From Melieria omissa (taxonomy: Eukaryota; Arthropoda; Insecta; Diptera; Ulidiidae), in contig OZ020270.1 in assembly GCA_963971225.1 (NCBI GenBank), positions 76,648,432-76,712,431 of the forward strand: a stretch of 64,000 nucleotides of DNA. The letters run 5' to 3'. Every line of letters starts with the position of its first letter. The stretch's first letter is position 1. Below the pieces are notes generated by a model, which worked only from the letters and a program-made list of their open reading frames with translations, made no database searches and had not been told where the DNA came from. Positions 1-10,149 of the stretch are shown piece by piece. The translations under genes were made by a program, and so were the position numbers.

Positions 1-1017
1 ATCGCTAGCTCTTTATAAAAATCTTGCTCCTGTGATTCTTTTACCAAATATTCCATCGCACGCGATCTTTCTTCATTACTCGGAAGTGGTATTCTTGCAT
101 TCTTGCTCCTTGGCCTACGACCAACTCGTGATTTTCTAGCTCTCTCTCTTTTCAAATATCTCACCCTTAAGGCATCTATAAAGCGCTTGCAATATACCAA
201 AATATTTAATATTCTCTCCAACTTGCCCTCATACTGTGTGAGTGGGACGACCACACCGCCTCCCCCCATTTTTGGCACAAAAATACTCAATGGCCCCTCG
301 CACACTTTTACTTTGATTTCTTGCTCCGCCTCTATCGAATATTGCTCCTCCACTGGCTCAAACTTGTCAGCTGGCCGCTGCTCCTTTGCTTGCTCAAACT
401 TATCAGCTGGCCACTGCTCCTTTGGTTTAGATAACCAGGCCGGACCTTGCAGCCACAATTTGTTATCCACCAGTTCACTTGCTTTCAAACCCCTACTCGC
501 CAAATCTGCTGGGTTATCTGCTGTACTCACATGCTTCCATCTACCTGCCCCAACGCTTTGTTGTATCGCTGCAACACGATTACCAACAAAGGTCTTCAAA
601 TCTCTTGGCTGCTTGCCTAGCCAATACAACACCACAAACGAATCTGTCCACAATGTATAGCTAACATCGCTCCATTCCATTGACTGTCTAGCACTCCTTA
701 CTAATCTAGCTAACAACTCGCACGCTGACAATTCTAGTCTCGGTATCGTCAATTTGTTAACTGGCGCCACTTTTGTCTTGGATACTAGCAAATTACATGT
801 TATTGCCCTATTTTCACGTTCTATCCTCACATAGATAACAGCACCATATGCCTTCTCAGAAGCGTCAGCAAACCCATGCACCTCTAACTTTGCATTATTT
901 CTTGCACCAATCCATCTTGGGAATTTAAAGTTTTCTAGCTCCTTAATCTGGTCCCAATAATCTCTAAATTTATCTTCTAGCTCCTTTGGCAATTTTTCGT
1001 CCCATGCCGCTTTCAAG
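1..1017 (-). pseudogene. pol: BEL RNase H and integrase-linker region, continues off window
   Basis: Downstream of the frameshift the original register stays open to position 1. It matches the segment split between 46675-46862 and 51454-52300 in copy 2. It holds the RNase H-like part with FADASEKAYGAV and LTIPRLELSA, then the NPADLASRG motif typical of BEL pol. The integrase proper lies outside the window. Copy 2 has a 1-bp deletion near 51903 that this copy lacks, so the two copies carry different lesions. Confidence 0.75.
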
Positions 1018-2061
1018 CGGCATTTCCTGTATAATAATCTTGCCCACGACTGTTACTGGAGAAATATATCCATTTGGGTCAAACAGCTGAAGCACTCGAC
1101 TTGCAATCAGCCGCTTTGTAACTGGCTCCCTTATAACTGGTGTTTTCACAATGAATGTGTACTTGTCTTGCGCCACTAACCATACTAGCCCAGGCACCTT
1201 AGCTTCTTCATCCAACTGCACCATCTCTTCTTTTTCATTTGAATGCATTTCCTTCATGAACGACCAACTGTTCGACTTCCATTTACGAAGCTCAAACCCT
1301 GCCCCAATCAAAATCAGAGCCATTTGTTTTGCCAACGTAATGGCATCTTGCTCGCTGCCAGCACCAGATGCGCATTCATCCATATACATGTCATTTATGT
1401 TTGCATTCGCAGCTTCCGGATATCTCTCCTCTGCATCTCTTGCACACTGTATAACTGCTCGCACTGAATTATGTGCTGATGACGTCATGCCATAGATGAC
1501 CACAGTCAGCCAGTATTCTCTCAATGTGGTTTGCCTATTCTCGCGCCAAAATATTCTTTGCAAATCCCATTGATGTCTAGCAATCCGCACCTGCCGGAAC
1601 ATCATTTTGATATCCGAAGAGAAAGCGACTTTATGCCTTCTAAAACGCATAATTATTTCATGCAAATCCCTTTGCAACTTTTCGCCTAGCAACTGCACCT
1701 CATTTAACGATACGCCTTTATTAGTACGACAACTAGCATCGAATACCACGCGAAACTTCTTGGTAACACAATGATGTGGTATATAGTAAACTAATGCACC
1801 TTGTCTAGCACGCTCACTAACTAGTTCCATATGCCCAATCCCCTCATATTCTCTCATAAATTCAATGTAGGACATTCTGAGTTCTGGCTCCCTTTCCAAT
1901 CGCTTCTCCAAATATAAGAAGCGACGCAACGCAATCTCTCTTGAGCTCCCAATGTCATTAACTGTTTTCAATGGTATAGTAACAATAAATCTGCCGTCAC
2001 TGGCTCTGCGATATGTATTAATAAAATTGTTTTCAACTAGCTCCTCCTCTGGCGTTCTCAT
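970..2061 (-). pseudogene. pol: BEL/Pao reverse transcriptase, frameshifted
   Basis: Reverse transcriptase that would copy element RNA into DNA. It contains FRVVFDASCRTNKG, the palm Asp in FSSDIKMMFRQV, and the catalytic box near residue 226. That box reads YMDE, where BEL elements normally have Y-x-D-D, so the second catalytic Asp is Glu. The motif RVLQLFDPNGYISP marks the RT-RNaseH connection. The last dozen residues are out of frame. Copy 2 has two more bases at the matching point (plus strand GCGCCATAAGTCC there against GCGGCATTTCC near 1018 here), so this copy carries a 2-bp deletion just before RNase H. Confidence 0.85.
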
Positions 2062-2309
2062 TACATGCTCTTTGATTTGATCAAGCTCAAAAACTTCTTG
2101 AACAACTTGTCAAGCTCCTCATTATTCTCGCACTCAATCATAGACACTAGCTCACCTGTTTGCTCGTTGACTTTCTGCACATGCTCTCCAAAAATGGCCA
2201 TACCTAGCACCGTTTCCATTAACGTCATGTTGTTCAATTTATTCGGCATAATACTGATGACAATCCTTGCCACAAAACTTGCACCTAGTAAGACATGCAC
2301 ACTTTTCGG
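2061..2309 (-). pseudogene. BEL pol linker between protease and RT
   Basis: An open segment of about 80 codons in the same register as the protease, beyond its TAA. It includes VLLGASFVARIVI and a run of acidic residues (ECENNEELDKLF) that in BEL elements precede the RT. It ends at a stop overlapping the ATG of the RT frame (ATGTAATGAG), so a register change is needed to continue. No recognised domain of its own. Confidence 0.5.
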
Positions 2310-2675
2310 TTACCAGTAATCCGGATCTGCAAGCGGATCTGGCAAACCATCTTGCGCCATCATCCGTATACTACCGAATGGTAATACTGGCCCCCACTGG
2401 CTCTCTTTTGGCAGAACCCACAGCTCTGCCTCTAGCTCACATGCCGCTGCAAACCATGGCTTTATTTTTATGTTAGCCTTCTTGCCCACTTGCATTGGCA
2501 CACCGTCAATGCCCACCTTCTTCTGCGCTATAGGTTGCGTGGATACACGATATTTTCGCTGCAATGCGAACGTCATCAAATTGATCTGTGCTCCCGTATC
2601 CAGCAATGCACGCACCGGCCCATACCTGCATCCATCGTCTACAATTCCGACCATGGCTGTCGGTAACAACGTCAT
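2310..2675 (-). CDS. BEL/Pao retropepsin-like protease segment
   Basis: The aspartic protease domain of the polyprotein. The active-site loop ALLDTGAQINLM is near residue 27, followed by a hydrophobic strand region. The frame ends at a TAA at 2310, shortly after DPDYW. The same register continues without interruption from 2307 down to 2061, so a single stop codon separates it from the next pol segment. This is either a pseudogene lesion or a suppressible stop; the surrounding damage favours a lesion. Confidence 0.75.
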   Translation of the reverse strand: MTLLPTAMVGIVDDGCRYGPVRALLDTGAQINLMTFALQRKYRVSTQPIAQKKVGIDGVPMQVGKKANIKIKPWFAAACELEAELWVLPKESQWGPVLPFGSIRMMAQDGLPDPLADPDYW

Positions 2676-2724
2676 AGTCGGATTTGAATTAACACTAACA
2701 CCATCTAAATACAGTGTAAACTAT

Positions 2725-3519
2725 TTAATCTTTATTTCTGCTCGAGCTCCGATTGCTTGCTGGCTCGCTTAACTCTACTGGCACACTTTTCCCTCGCTCC
2801 CCGCCTCTCACTCTGGCCCCTTTCTGACGTCGGTCTACTTTGCGTTTCTGCTTTGGTAGATTCTTGCCCTGCTTCCGTGGTTCGCGGCTTGGACACAGCG
2901 TGCTGTTATGTTTTGGCCTGCCTGGGCACTTCCAGCAATCGCCCTGATAGCAGTTGTCCACCCCGTGGCCCCTCTTGAAACAGTTCGGGCACAACTTGCG
3001 CCTGGCAACGTACTCTTTGCGCGCCTTCAATGCCAAACCCATGAACTCCGGGCAATGGTATAGCATGTGATCCCCGGCACACACCTCACAAGTCATTGTC
3101 CGCTCTTGCACCATTGCAGCACCCGCGCCTGTAGCTTTTGGCTGCCTGGCTCTCTCTGGCACCATTGCAGCACCCGCACCTTTAGCCTTCGGCTGTCTGG
3201 CTTTCTCTGGCGCCCTTTGCTCTTTCACCTGCCCTCGCTCTAATTGAGTAATCTTGGCGTCGAGCAAAGCGTGCGCCTCAAAGTACTCCAGCTCATCATG
3301 CGCCATCGTTGCTTGCTCCAGCTTGGCCATCTGCTCCCTGGGCGTCGCGCCGACCACCTGCTCGTAGGCGTCATTATACCGTGCCCAGACTTCTTCTAAG
3401 TTGGTACGGCGTACCCTTGCTAGCTCCAGCGTGACGTCCTCAAACTCTGGCCCCTTTACGAAGCACAGTGTGCGCCTGATCGTCGCCGCCAACGCCTCCA
3501 ATTTATTGCGTGCTGCCAT
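2725..3519 (-). CDS. gag: BEL/Pao gag (nucleocapsid) protein
   Basis: This encodes the structural protein that packages element RNA. The frame is open up to 3630, but the plausible initiator is the ATG at 3519 (MAARNKLEAL…); the extra upstream residues look like leader. The N-terminal half is helical and charged. Two similar ARQPKA(K/T)GAGAAMV segments lie in the middle. They are followed by a cysteine-histidine cluster (CEVCAGDHMLYHC, CPNCFKRGHGVDNC, CWKCPG…HNSTLC) typical of BEL gag, and then a basic tail. The protease frame follows about 50 bp downstream, in a different register. The gene is intact within this frame, and the BEL gag identity is firm. Confidence 0.85.
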   Translation of the reverse strand: MAARNKLEALAATIRRTLCFVKGPEFEDVTLELARVRRTNLEEVWARYNDAYEQVVGATPREQMAKLEQATMAHDELEYFEAHALLDAKITQLERGQVKEQRAPEKARQPKAKGAGAAMVPERARQPKATGAGAAMVQERTMTCEVCAGDHMLYHCPEFMGLALKARKEYVARRKLCPNCFKRGHGVDNCYQGDCWKCPGRPKHNSTLCPSREPRKQGKNLPKQKRKVDRRQKGARVRGGERGKSVPVELSEPASNRSSSRNKD

Positions 3520-3714
3520 TTCACACTGCAATGAGATAGAAAACAAGCACCAAGGATTGGAGCAAAGTCCAAAATTATCAACTGTTCTTGCCCCTGCAAC
3601 GTCAGCTGTGACGTCATTTCTTGCACGCAACGCACACAGGCTTCAACCTGTCGCTAAGCACAATTTTCTGTTCCGACTTCATTCTTGGAATTCCTAGCAC
3701 TCTCACTAGCCCAC

Positions 3715-3893
3715 TGCTTGAAGTGTTCTTGCTCTCTCTTTTCTAGCTCTCTTTTCATTTTCTCATTCTTGCTATTCTACCTCTCTTTTCATTTTCTTAT
3801 TCTTGCTATTCTAGCTCTCTTTTCATTTTCTTATTCTTGCAGCTCTAGCTCTCTTCTCATTTTCTTATTCTTGCAGCTCTAGCTCAGATATGC
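3715..3893. repeat. CT-rich tandem repeat in BEL leader
   Basis: About four copies of a unit of roughly 40 bp built on TTTTCATTTTCTTATTCTTG and TAGCTCTC, between gag and the other leader repeats. The unit is low in complexity and does not look coding. Confidence 0.6.
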
Positions 3894-3937
3894 ATATCAA
3901 TCTAGCACACTTTGATTCCAAGAATAACGGCAAAATC

Positions 3938-4174
3938 GCACCACCAGCTCAGCAATAGCGGGACCGCAGTTACGCGCGTCCCTTGCGCACACACTCGCAC
4001 CACCAGATCAGCAATAGCGGGACCGCAGTTACACGCGTCCCTTGCGCACACACTCGCACCACCAGCTCAGCAACAGCGGGACCGCAGTTACGCGCGTCCC
4101 TTGCGCACACACTCGCACCACCAGATCAGCAATAGCGGGACCGCAGTTACGCGCGTCCCTTGCGCACACACTTG
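3938..4174. repeat. 59-bp minisatellite, four units, BEL leader
   Basis: Units begin at about 3938, 3997, 4056 and 4115, each starting GCACCACCAG and containing AGCGGGACCGCAGTTACGCG. They differ by single bases (GCTC/GATC, AATAG/AACAG). They lie in the untranslated leader between the BEL LTR and gag. Confidence 0.85.
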
Positions 4175-4309
4175 CACCTCCGAAACCATACGCCCTGCAG
4201 GCACATGTTTCCAGATTTTTCCTTGCACCACAACAACCACTATGTGGCCACTTGCACCGACCAAACGCATGCACCAAACAAACATTAAATAGTACACAAT
4301 AAACGAAAT

Positions 4310-4960
4310 CTCCATGCACAACAACACCAATAAGCCCACTCGCACCACAACGCATGCGTACAGCAAGCACCCGACTGGCACACAAACGAAACTTTCTTGC
4401 ACAACAGCAAAAATAAGCCCGCTCGCACCGAACGCATGCGCCAAGCAAGCACCCGACTAGCACACAAACGAAACTTCCTCGTACAACAACTACAATAAGC
4501 TCGCTCGCACCAACGCATGCGCCAAGCAAGCACCCGACTAGCACACAAACGAAACTTTCTTGTACAACAACAATAAGCTCGCTCGCACCAACGCATGCGC
4601 CATGCAAGCACACAAACGAAATTTCCTTGTACAACAACAACAATAAGCTCGCTCGCACCAACGCATGCGCCAAGCAAGCACCCGACTAGCACACAAACGA
4701 AACTTTCTTGTACAACAACAATAAGCTCGCTCGCACCAACGCATGCGCCATGCAAGCACACAAACGAAATTTCCTTGTACAACAACAACAATAAATTCGC
4801 TCGCACCAAACCACATGCGCCACGCAAGCACCTGACTGGCATACAAACGAAACCTGCTCGCACCAAACGCGTGCGCCAAGAAGGCACACAAACGAAATTT
4901 CCGAGCACAATAATATGCTTACTCGCACCAAAACGCATGCACCAAACAAGCACTCAACTG
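4310..4960. repeat. Degenerate 60-80-bp tandem repeats, BEL leader
   Basis: Roughly eight irregular copies of a unit containing CGCTCGCACCAACGCATGCG, AAGCAAGCACCCGACTAG, CACAAACGAAACTTTCTTG and an ACAACAACAATAAG tail. Unit length varies because the CCCGACTAG segment is present or absent. Long reading frames on the minus strand here are a by-product of the repeats. Confidence 0.75.
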
Positions 4961-5310
4961 AAGCTCAAACAATTTTCCGTTCACCACAATAATAACACAT
5001 TTGCTCTAAATCCTATTACCCGCACCACGCTCCTAGTGGACTGTAGCTCACCGATTGCTGCTGCTTCTTCTTTCTCCTCTTTTTTTTTTTAAATTCACCA
5101 ACACAACTGCTCACTCGCGATGCTTTCGCTTCTGCGTTCGCTGATCGAATGGAAGAGAAACGAATTGCGCAACAATCGGCGACTCGCTCCTTCTAGCACA
5201 CATTCCACGCGAGAGCTCTTCGCACAACGCTGCTCGCTGGAAATGTCCCGTTTCTTTCGCGCACAAAGGAATCGAAAACAAAAAAATGGGCGCTCCATAG
5301 GCCGCTAACA

Positions 5311-5327
5311 TCCGGCTCGACGGACCA
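5311..5327 (-). promoter_or_regulatory. Primer binding site (tRNA-Tyr-like) of BEL copy 1
   Basis: The plus strand reads TCCGGCTCGACGGACCA, which matches the 3' end of insect tRNA-Tyr (…CCGGCTCGAAGGACCA) with one mismatch. It is separated from the LTR by three bases. This is where minus-strand DNA synthesis would start. Confidence 0.7.
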
Positions 5328-5330
5328 CAA

Positions 5331-5603
5331 TGTTCCCACCATCTTCGATTGGCGGTGGAAACTACGGAATGCAACCCGATTTAAATAAAACGCGCACTCG
5401 TTGGGAAAAAGCCATCAGCTCAAAAAACCCAATTTATTTTCCGTACTACATGCACACGCACATCTCGCACCGATTAAAAACTTGCACCAAAAGTGGACGT
5501 CTCGTCCGCTTCACGCTCACTGCACGACTGACTACTTCGGCCAGAGACGATCGTCCCTGTGCGCACAAGTCAATCGCACAGGAGATCGTCCCTGTACGAA
5601 ACA
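5331..5603 (-). repeat. 5' LTR of BEL copy 1
   Basis: The 273-bp segment is bounded by TG...CA (TGTTCCCACC to CGAAACA on the plus strand). It matches the 273-bp segment 45005-45277, which sits downstream of the integrase in the second BEL copy, as 5' and 3' LTRs should. The primer binding site lies three bases inside it. Confidence 0.88.
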
Positions 5604-5642
5604 ATGCCTTTACATGAAGACTTTTTACTTTTTTGACGTTTA

Positions 5643-5937
5643 AGCGGCCAAATTCATTCACATTTTCGCGTAGTTTTTGATATTCTCATTATTAACAAAA
5701 AAGGTTTAAACAAAGAAGAACTTATTGAAAATTCGCGCTTTATTCATTCTGTAAAAAAGGTCCTGTGCAAGAAGACGAATCATGGACAGGTAATTTATTT
5801 GCAAAAGTTTTTATGAAGAAAATATTAATTTTTATTAAATTTTAAATTTATTTTGGTAGGCTGAGATTGATTTTGGACCAATTTTGGTAGGAGAAAAAAA
5901 TTCTTAGTGGCAACACTGTTCACGTACACAGTCCGTG
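5643..5937 (+). other. Possible split coding remnant with GT-AG intron
   Basis: An open frame through about 5789 encodes KKGLNKEELIENSRFIHSVK-like sequence and ends at CAG/GTAATT. After a 70-bp AT-rich stretch there is TTTTGGTAG followed by a frame-compatible second segment (AEIDFGPILVGEKNS, then stop). The canonical splice signals and sensible residues on both sides suggest a terminal exon pair of a gene or DNA transposon. No family recognised. It is short enough to be chance. Confidence 0.25.
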
Positions 5938-6362
5938 TGTGCTGGCAGTGATCAGCTCTTCACTGTGTCTGGTCTTTTCCCGATATTAGGGATTAGGGAT
6001 TCCTTTCAATTATTTGCTTTTAAAGTATGTTCTCATTAATTTACTGCATTAAATGCCAACACATGAACTTTTTTGGTTTAATTATCTAAATTTTAATGAA
6101 AAATATACTAAAGAACACACAGCTAAATGCATTGAATATGACGGGTCAATTGCCGTCCTTTTTATTTCGCATTTCTTCATTTAGCGAATCTCTAACGATC
6201 AGATCAGGAATGCTTTTGGTGCTAAATACTCTAGTTTGACCGCAGGGTTGTTTTTTTGGATGCAGCTAATACAATCTTAATTTAATTAAATTAAAAGCAT
6301 ACCCAAGGATTAATTTGGCGCTTTTGGGCAATAATATATTTTTCTAGTCAATTTTATACAAA
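5938..6362. other. AT-rich DNA, nothing identified
   Basis: Low-complexity A/T-rich sequence with no convincing reading frame, terminal repeat or RNA signal. Confidence 0.5.
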
Positions 6363-7219
6363 CGTATTACCACAGAACAAACAATGTACAGAATGCGCAT
6401 CTGGTGTAAAGAAAATTTTCTTTGCGGGTTCCAGCGGTAGGACCCGTTTGTTGATGCGGGGGGAAGCAGTAAAGGGGACGAGAACGCATAGAGCCCGAGA
6501 GCGTAAACTGAGAAGCTGTGAGAGCGGTGTATGAAACAGTGACGCACCACACACTGTGGTTGTTCTTGTTGGGCAACAAAGCGGTGTGCCGCTTGCATGT
6601 TGATGGTGGCTCGTGCTTGCTCTCCGCTTGCTTTTTTACAAACAAGAACAAGAAGTGGACAGGAAAAGTTTGCATAGAAAAATTGATTGAGCGATCGCCA
6701 AGGCGCACTACGGAAAAAACAAAATTCAATGAATTTTATTAGTTCTTCCGGTCTGCTTGTAAAATAGAAGTTGTAAAAAGTACAAATAGTTGCAATGAAA
6801 ATAAATATATGTGTAAAAATATTGGAACAACCAAGACGCATTAAGAAAGTAATAATAAGTGGAAAACTTTTGCTACAAGGTTGTACCAATTATCAAAGAA
6901 AAAAGTTTAAATAGTTCTGGTGCTGCAACTACGTATTGAATTTGCCTTGGCGATTGATTTGCCAAATCAACAACCATTTCAATGTGCACGAGCAAAGCCA
7001 AGCTGGCTTGCGGCGGAAAGCAATAACATTGCGTGTTGTTGTCGAAATGAGAATAAAGCCCAAAACTATCGAATCTATGCGTGTACATCAATTCGCGCTT
7101 ACTCTCTCGGTTCCCTTTACATTTTCCTCACCTTTGTTGCTTCCCGCCCGCATCAGAAATGAAATCGCAAAATTATTTTAGATGCGCCTTCTGTATACTG
7201 TTTATTCTGTGGTATTACG
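6363..7219. mobile_element. Putative non-autonomous element with ~40-bp inverted ends
   Basis: Segment 6363-6402 (CGTATTACCACAGAACAAAC…) and the reverse complement of 7180-7219 agree over about 40 bp with a few mismatches. A second, looser pairing follows inside (GATGCGGGGGGAAGCAGTAA near 6453 against the complement of about 7131-7153). This is the pattern of an old element with long imperfect inverted repeats. I could not define a target duplication, and the 181-codon minus-strand frame across it has no recognisable domain. Confidence 0.5.
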
Positions 7220-7369
7220 AAATGGCACCGAAAATATACAAATAAAAAGACTAATTTCTTTGGTCACAAAAAATGACTCACACCAGCAACACTGGAATTT
7301 TGAAATGAACTAGAACAACAACCCTGTTTTAGAAATTTATATGGAGGAAAAACTACGTTCCTGATCAAG

Positions 7370-7395
7370 CTTGGGGCCTACTAGTAGGCCCCAAG
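7370..7395. repeat. Perfect 26-bp palindrome
   Basis: The left half is CTTGGGGCCTACT and the right half is its exact reverse complement, with no spacer. It could form a cruciform, or be two abutting ends of an element that carries CCTTGGGG-type termini. No partner seen nearby. Confidence 0.8.
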
Positions 7396-7559
7396 ATTGC
7401 AATTTTGCAATAATATTAGTGTCATTCTGTGCATGTAGTTCTACCGGCTCTCCCAGTTTCACATCGCTTAATCGCTGGCAACGATTAGATTGATAATGAG
7501 TTGTTATCAGCAAATTTGTTGAAGCGAAAGCGATCGTCAACGAAAAAAGGTATACACTA

Positions 7560-8180
7560 GAGTCCTGCACGAGTATAGATTTTTGCTATTCGAAAACATT
7601 CAAACGCTTTTGAATAGAATACTTCACTTCATCTCTGCGGACCGGTCCGAATGAATACGAGTACAGCTCTCTTCGAGTACGAGTAAGCTCCGAACAGAAA
7701 CGAGTAGACCTGCACTATTTATTCATATTCGCTCGAAGCGGGAAAACGAGCACAAAAGCATTCGAATAATAGTACACACTGCTTTGAATATATTCGTTTT
7801 ATTATTCCTAAGATTATTTAGAAATATTTATGTTATATATAAATATTTATTAATTTTTTATGCTACTTTCTTCAATAATTTCCATTTTGCGTATTAACTA
7901 ATAAGCCACTTCAACCGCAGCACAAGTATACACATGGAAAAGTGACATACTGCGCGTAAAAATATTCGGTGAAACTGTTGATATTCGAATACTTCGCAAA
8001 GTTCTCGATTACCGAATACGAGCACTGCAGTATTCGCTTCTCATCGAATACGAGCACTGCAGTGTACGCTTTCACCGAATACGAATAGAAACGAGAAGCG
8101 ACGCTCGCTGGTTCTCGTTTCTATTCGTTTCGTTGTACGCATTCTTCGAATACCAAGTACCCGTACAGTATGTACAGTAG
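7560..8180. repeat. GAATACGAG-rich degenerate repeat region
   Basis: Repeated short motifs on both strands (CGAATACGAG, GAGCACTGCAG, TATTCG, AACGAGTAG), including two adjacent copies of CGAATACGAGCACTGCAG near 8010 and 8045. The two edges share weak inverted similarity (TACACTAGAG… near 7554; TACACTACTG on the complement near 8185). A decayed hAT-like MITE is possible but no 8-bp duplication is visible. Confidence 0.35.
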
Positions 8181-8341
8181 TGTAGCCGCCAAAATGAATA
8201 TATTCATGCGGACTTTAGTATACACACAAAAAATAAGCGCGAACAAGTGAAATTGTGTTTTTGCTTTTGTTGGCATTTTTGGTGGTTGATTATTTCATTG
8301 CGTGTGAAGGCAACGCACACAATTTTGCGAATGTTTTCGAT

Positions 8342-8365
8342 TAGCCGAAGTGCGTATGGGACCAC
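8342..8365. repeat. Outer inverted repeat, left arm
   Basis: TAGCCGAAGTGCGTATGGGA on this side pairs with the complement of 10150-10174 (about 20 of 24 positions). It sits just outside the TAA-flanked element, so it is an additional, older layer of inverted symmetry. Confidence 0.5.
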
Positions 8366-8368
8366 TAA

Positions 8369-10084
8369 GGGCGCTGTTATGCAGACGGTCAAATGACCGT
8401 CGGTCACGATAGTTGTTGCTTCAATGTAAAATGAAAAATTGAGAGAGAGAGCGGGAGAGTAAAATTTGACCGCGTCGGTCAAAAATGATGAGGCTCTCGA
8501 TGCCAAATCATGCGATCAAAACAGTGCTGCGTTGTGAAATTATTCACAACACATGTGTTTACGGAGCAAAATGGCACACTTGTCGCGAAAATATGTATCT
8601 AATGACGGAAAAAATGGTTCGTAGCAACCCTCATCGTTTGTTTACATTTGTGTTGTACGTGGCTTTCCAAAAAGAGGAAATAAAACGCAGCGTCGAAATG
8701 AAAAAGTACGGAAAAAGTGCTGCAAGTAAGCGAAAAGTGTAGGGTAAAAGGTTCGGTTGTGGGCATAGTTCGGTTGTGGGCACCCCTTCGTATCTCTTGA
8801 TAGAAAGCAGGCTGGGTTTTTTTGACTAAGGCCATTTGTTCATTATGGAACCACGATCTTTTTGTGCCAAATACTGAGTCGAACAGACACGCCTGCTTTG
8901 TGCTGGGACCATATATACCTTTCTGTGCTTAAAAAATAAGACAAACATTTTTTTACACATTTTAAATGGTGTCATAAATCGAAGTGAATCCATCGAGAAG
9001 GCGAGTAAAATGCATTTTTATTTAGTAAATTTATTATACTTTGTGATCCAATATTGATTACAACCAATATGTTTACCCCGAACAAATTTTTCACTACTTC
9101 TCAAAATGGCTGCCAAATTCGGTTGTGGGCACTGCAATTAGTTCGGTTGTGGGCACCCACCTTTTAGTGATTTGGTAAGTTTTGGTAAGTTATTTCATCG
9201 AAAATGGTCTTCTAACGCATTTTTTGGTTGTTTTAGTTATATCTTCCAAGGGTAAATAAAAAAAATCCTCCGATATCTTTTTTAATGTGCTGGATGTAAT
9301 TTAACATTGTTCTGCAGATAAGCTAACCACAAAATCGACTGCCGCAGCGTATGCGATTTCCTGAACCACTTTCCAACGCTACAAAAAGAAGGTGGAAGAA
9401 AATTTCGGAAACATCAAAGCTGTCGACGGTGGTGTTTTCTTCTTTTTCTTCTTTTCGTGGATGTTATCGAATCAGGTTAACTGGTGTTTTCCACCTTCTT
9501 CACGTCACAGCACTTGAAGAGTGTTGATTAATTAGGTTGAATTTCATTTTACTTTAGGTCTTCTTGACAGCCCAGGAGAATAACTTGGTCACTTACATTT
9601 TGAAATGCCCGTCCATCCAAAATGTGCCGACATGCGTACCAGCTACTTCACATGCGTGCATTGTGCTTCAAATAATTAAAACTTAATGTTTTTCTATATT
9701 CGTGTTGGTTTTTCCGTTTCCACCAGATTTTCCAGGCGTGCCCACAATCGAACCCAAAAAAAATTTTTGTTAAAAATGACTACTTTACAAAATTAACAAA
9801 AACAACTTTTCTATTTGACGGAATCGATTTACTTTTGTCATTACTTGTTAGCTAAGGTTTCTAGCTTTCCATAGATGTCCATATGTCCGATTAAGAAGAA
9901 CTTGGTAAAAAGTTATGAGCCAAAAACAAAAAGGTGCCCACAACCGGAACCTTTCCCCTACTGGTGACCGGCGATCAAATGACCGTCTGCCTAACAGGGT
10001 TTTGGCACAGAGTAGAAAAAACAAAACGCGAGCGTAAAAAGTATCGTGACCGACGGTCATTTGACCGTTTGCATAACAGCGCCC
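8369..10084. mobile_element. PIF/Harbinger-like non-autonomous DNA transposon
   Basis: Two 43-bp terminal inverted repeats (8369-8411 and 10042-10084, one mismatch) begin GGGCGCTGTTATGCA and are flanked on both sides by TAA (8366-8368 and 10085-10087). A 3-bp TWA duplication with GGGC-type ends fits PIF/Harbinger. Inside each end is the palindromic motif ACGGTCAAATGACCGT, and related GGTCAAA motifs occur near 8460 and 9970. No transposase is encoded. The element carries a second transposon at 8742-9958, so it was originally about 0.5 kb. Confidence 0.75.
8742..9958. mobile_element. Nested TIR transposon, TA duplication
   Basis: It lies inside the TAA-flanked element. The left end GGGTAAAAGGTTCGGTTGTG and the complement of the right end (GGGGAAAGGTTCCGGTTGTG) form imperfect 25-bp inverted repeats, flanked by TA at 8740-8741 and 9959-9960. 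The motif GTTCGGTTGTGGGCA recurs internally near 8768, 9118 and 9142, and inverted near 9740. TA duplication suggests a Tc1/mariner or pogo-type mover. It has no coding capacity. Confidence 0.6.
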
Positions 10085-10149
10085 TAAGCAAATAAACACA
10101 TAGAGGTACCACGCAGTACAAAATTTTTCGGTCACGCAAATCTAGCATA

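Larger units (their letters stand above)
1..5603 (-). mobile_element. BEL/Pao LTR retrotransposon, copy 1 (5' part)
   Basis: Read on the minus strand the order is LTR (5331-5603), tRNA-Tyr-like primer site, a 1.7-kb repetitive leader, gag with zinc knuckles, aspartic protease, RT, RNase H and the start of the integrase region, which runs off the left edge. A second copy at 45005-52499 is nearly identical over the shared part: position 1 here matches about 46675 there. The gene order and the gag CCHC pattern are those of BEL/Pao. The 3' LTR lies outside the window. Coding is split by a stop and frameshifts, so this copy is not autonomous as read. Confidence 0.9.

Noticed and set aside
103..660. 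185-codon plus-strand frame with a repeated SNLSAG(R/H)CSF motif
   Set aside because: It lies antisense to BEL pol and recurs antisense in copy 2; the repeat reflects the DNA sequence of the pol linker.
3938..4174. CRISPR-like array
   Set aside because: The units are contiguous with no variable spacers and this is eukaryotic retroelement leader DNA.
4029..4953. Long hydrophobic repeated-peptide frames on the minus strand of the BEL leader
   Set aside because: They follow the tandem repeat in several registers at once and have no start context or conserved unit length; they are a by-product of a stop-poor repeat.
6344..6889. 181-codon minus-strand gene
   Set aside because: It crosses the inverted-repeat end of a putative element, has several overlapping alternative frames and no domain-like blocks.
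7560..8180. hAT MITE with 8-bp duplication
   Set aside because: The edges are weakly inverted but I could not find matching 8-bp flanks, so I kept it as a degenerate repeat only.
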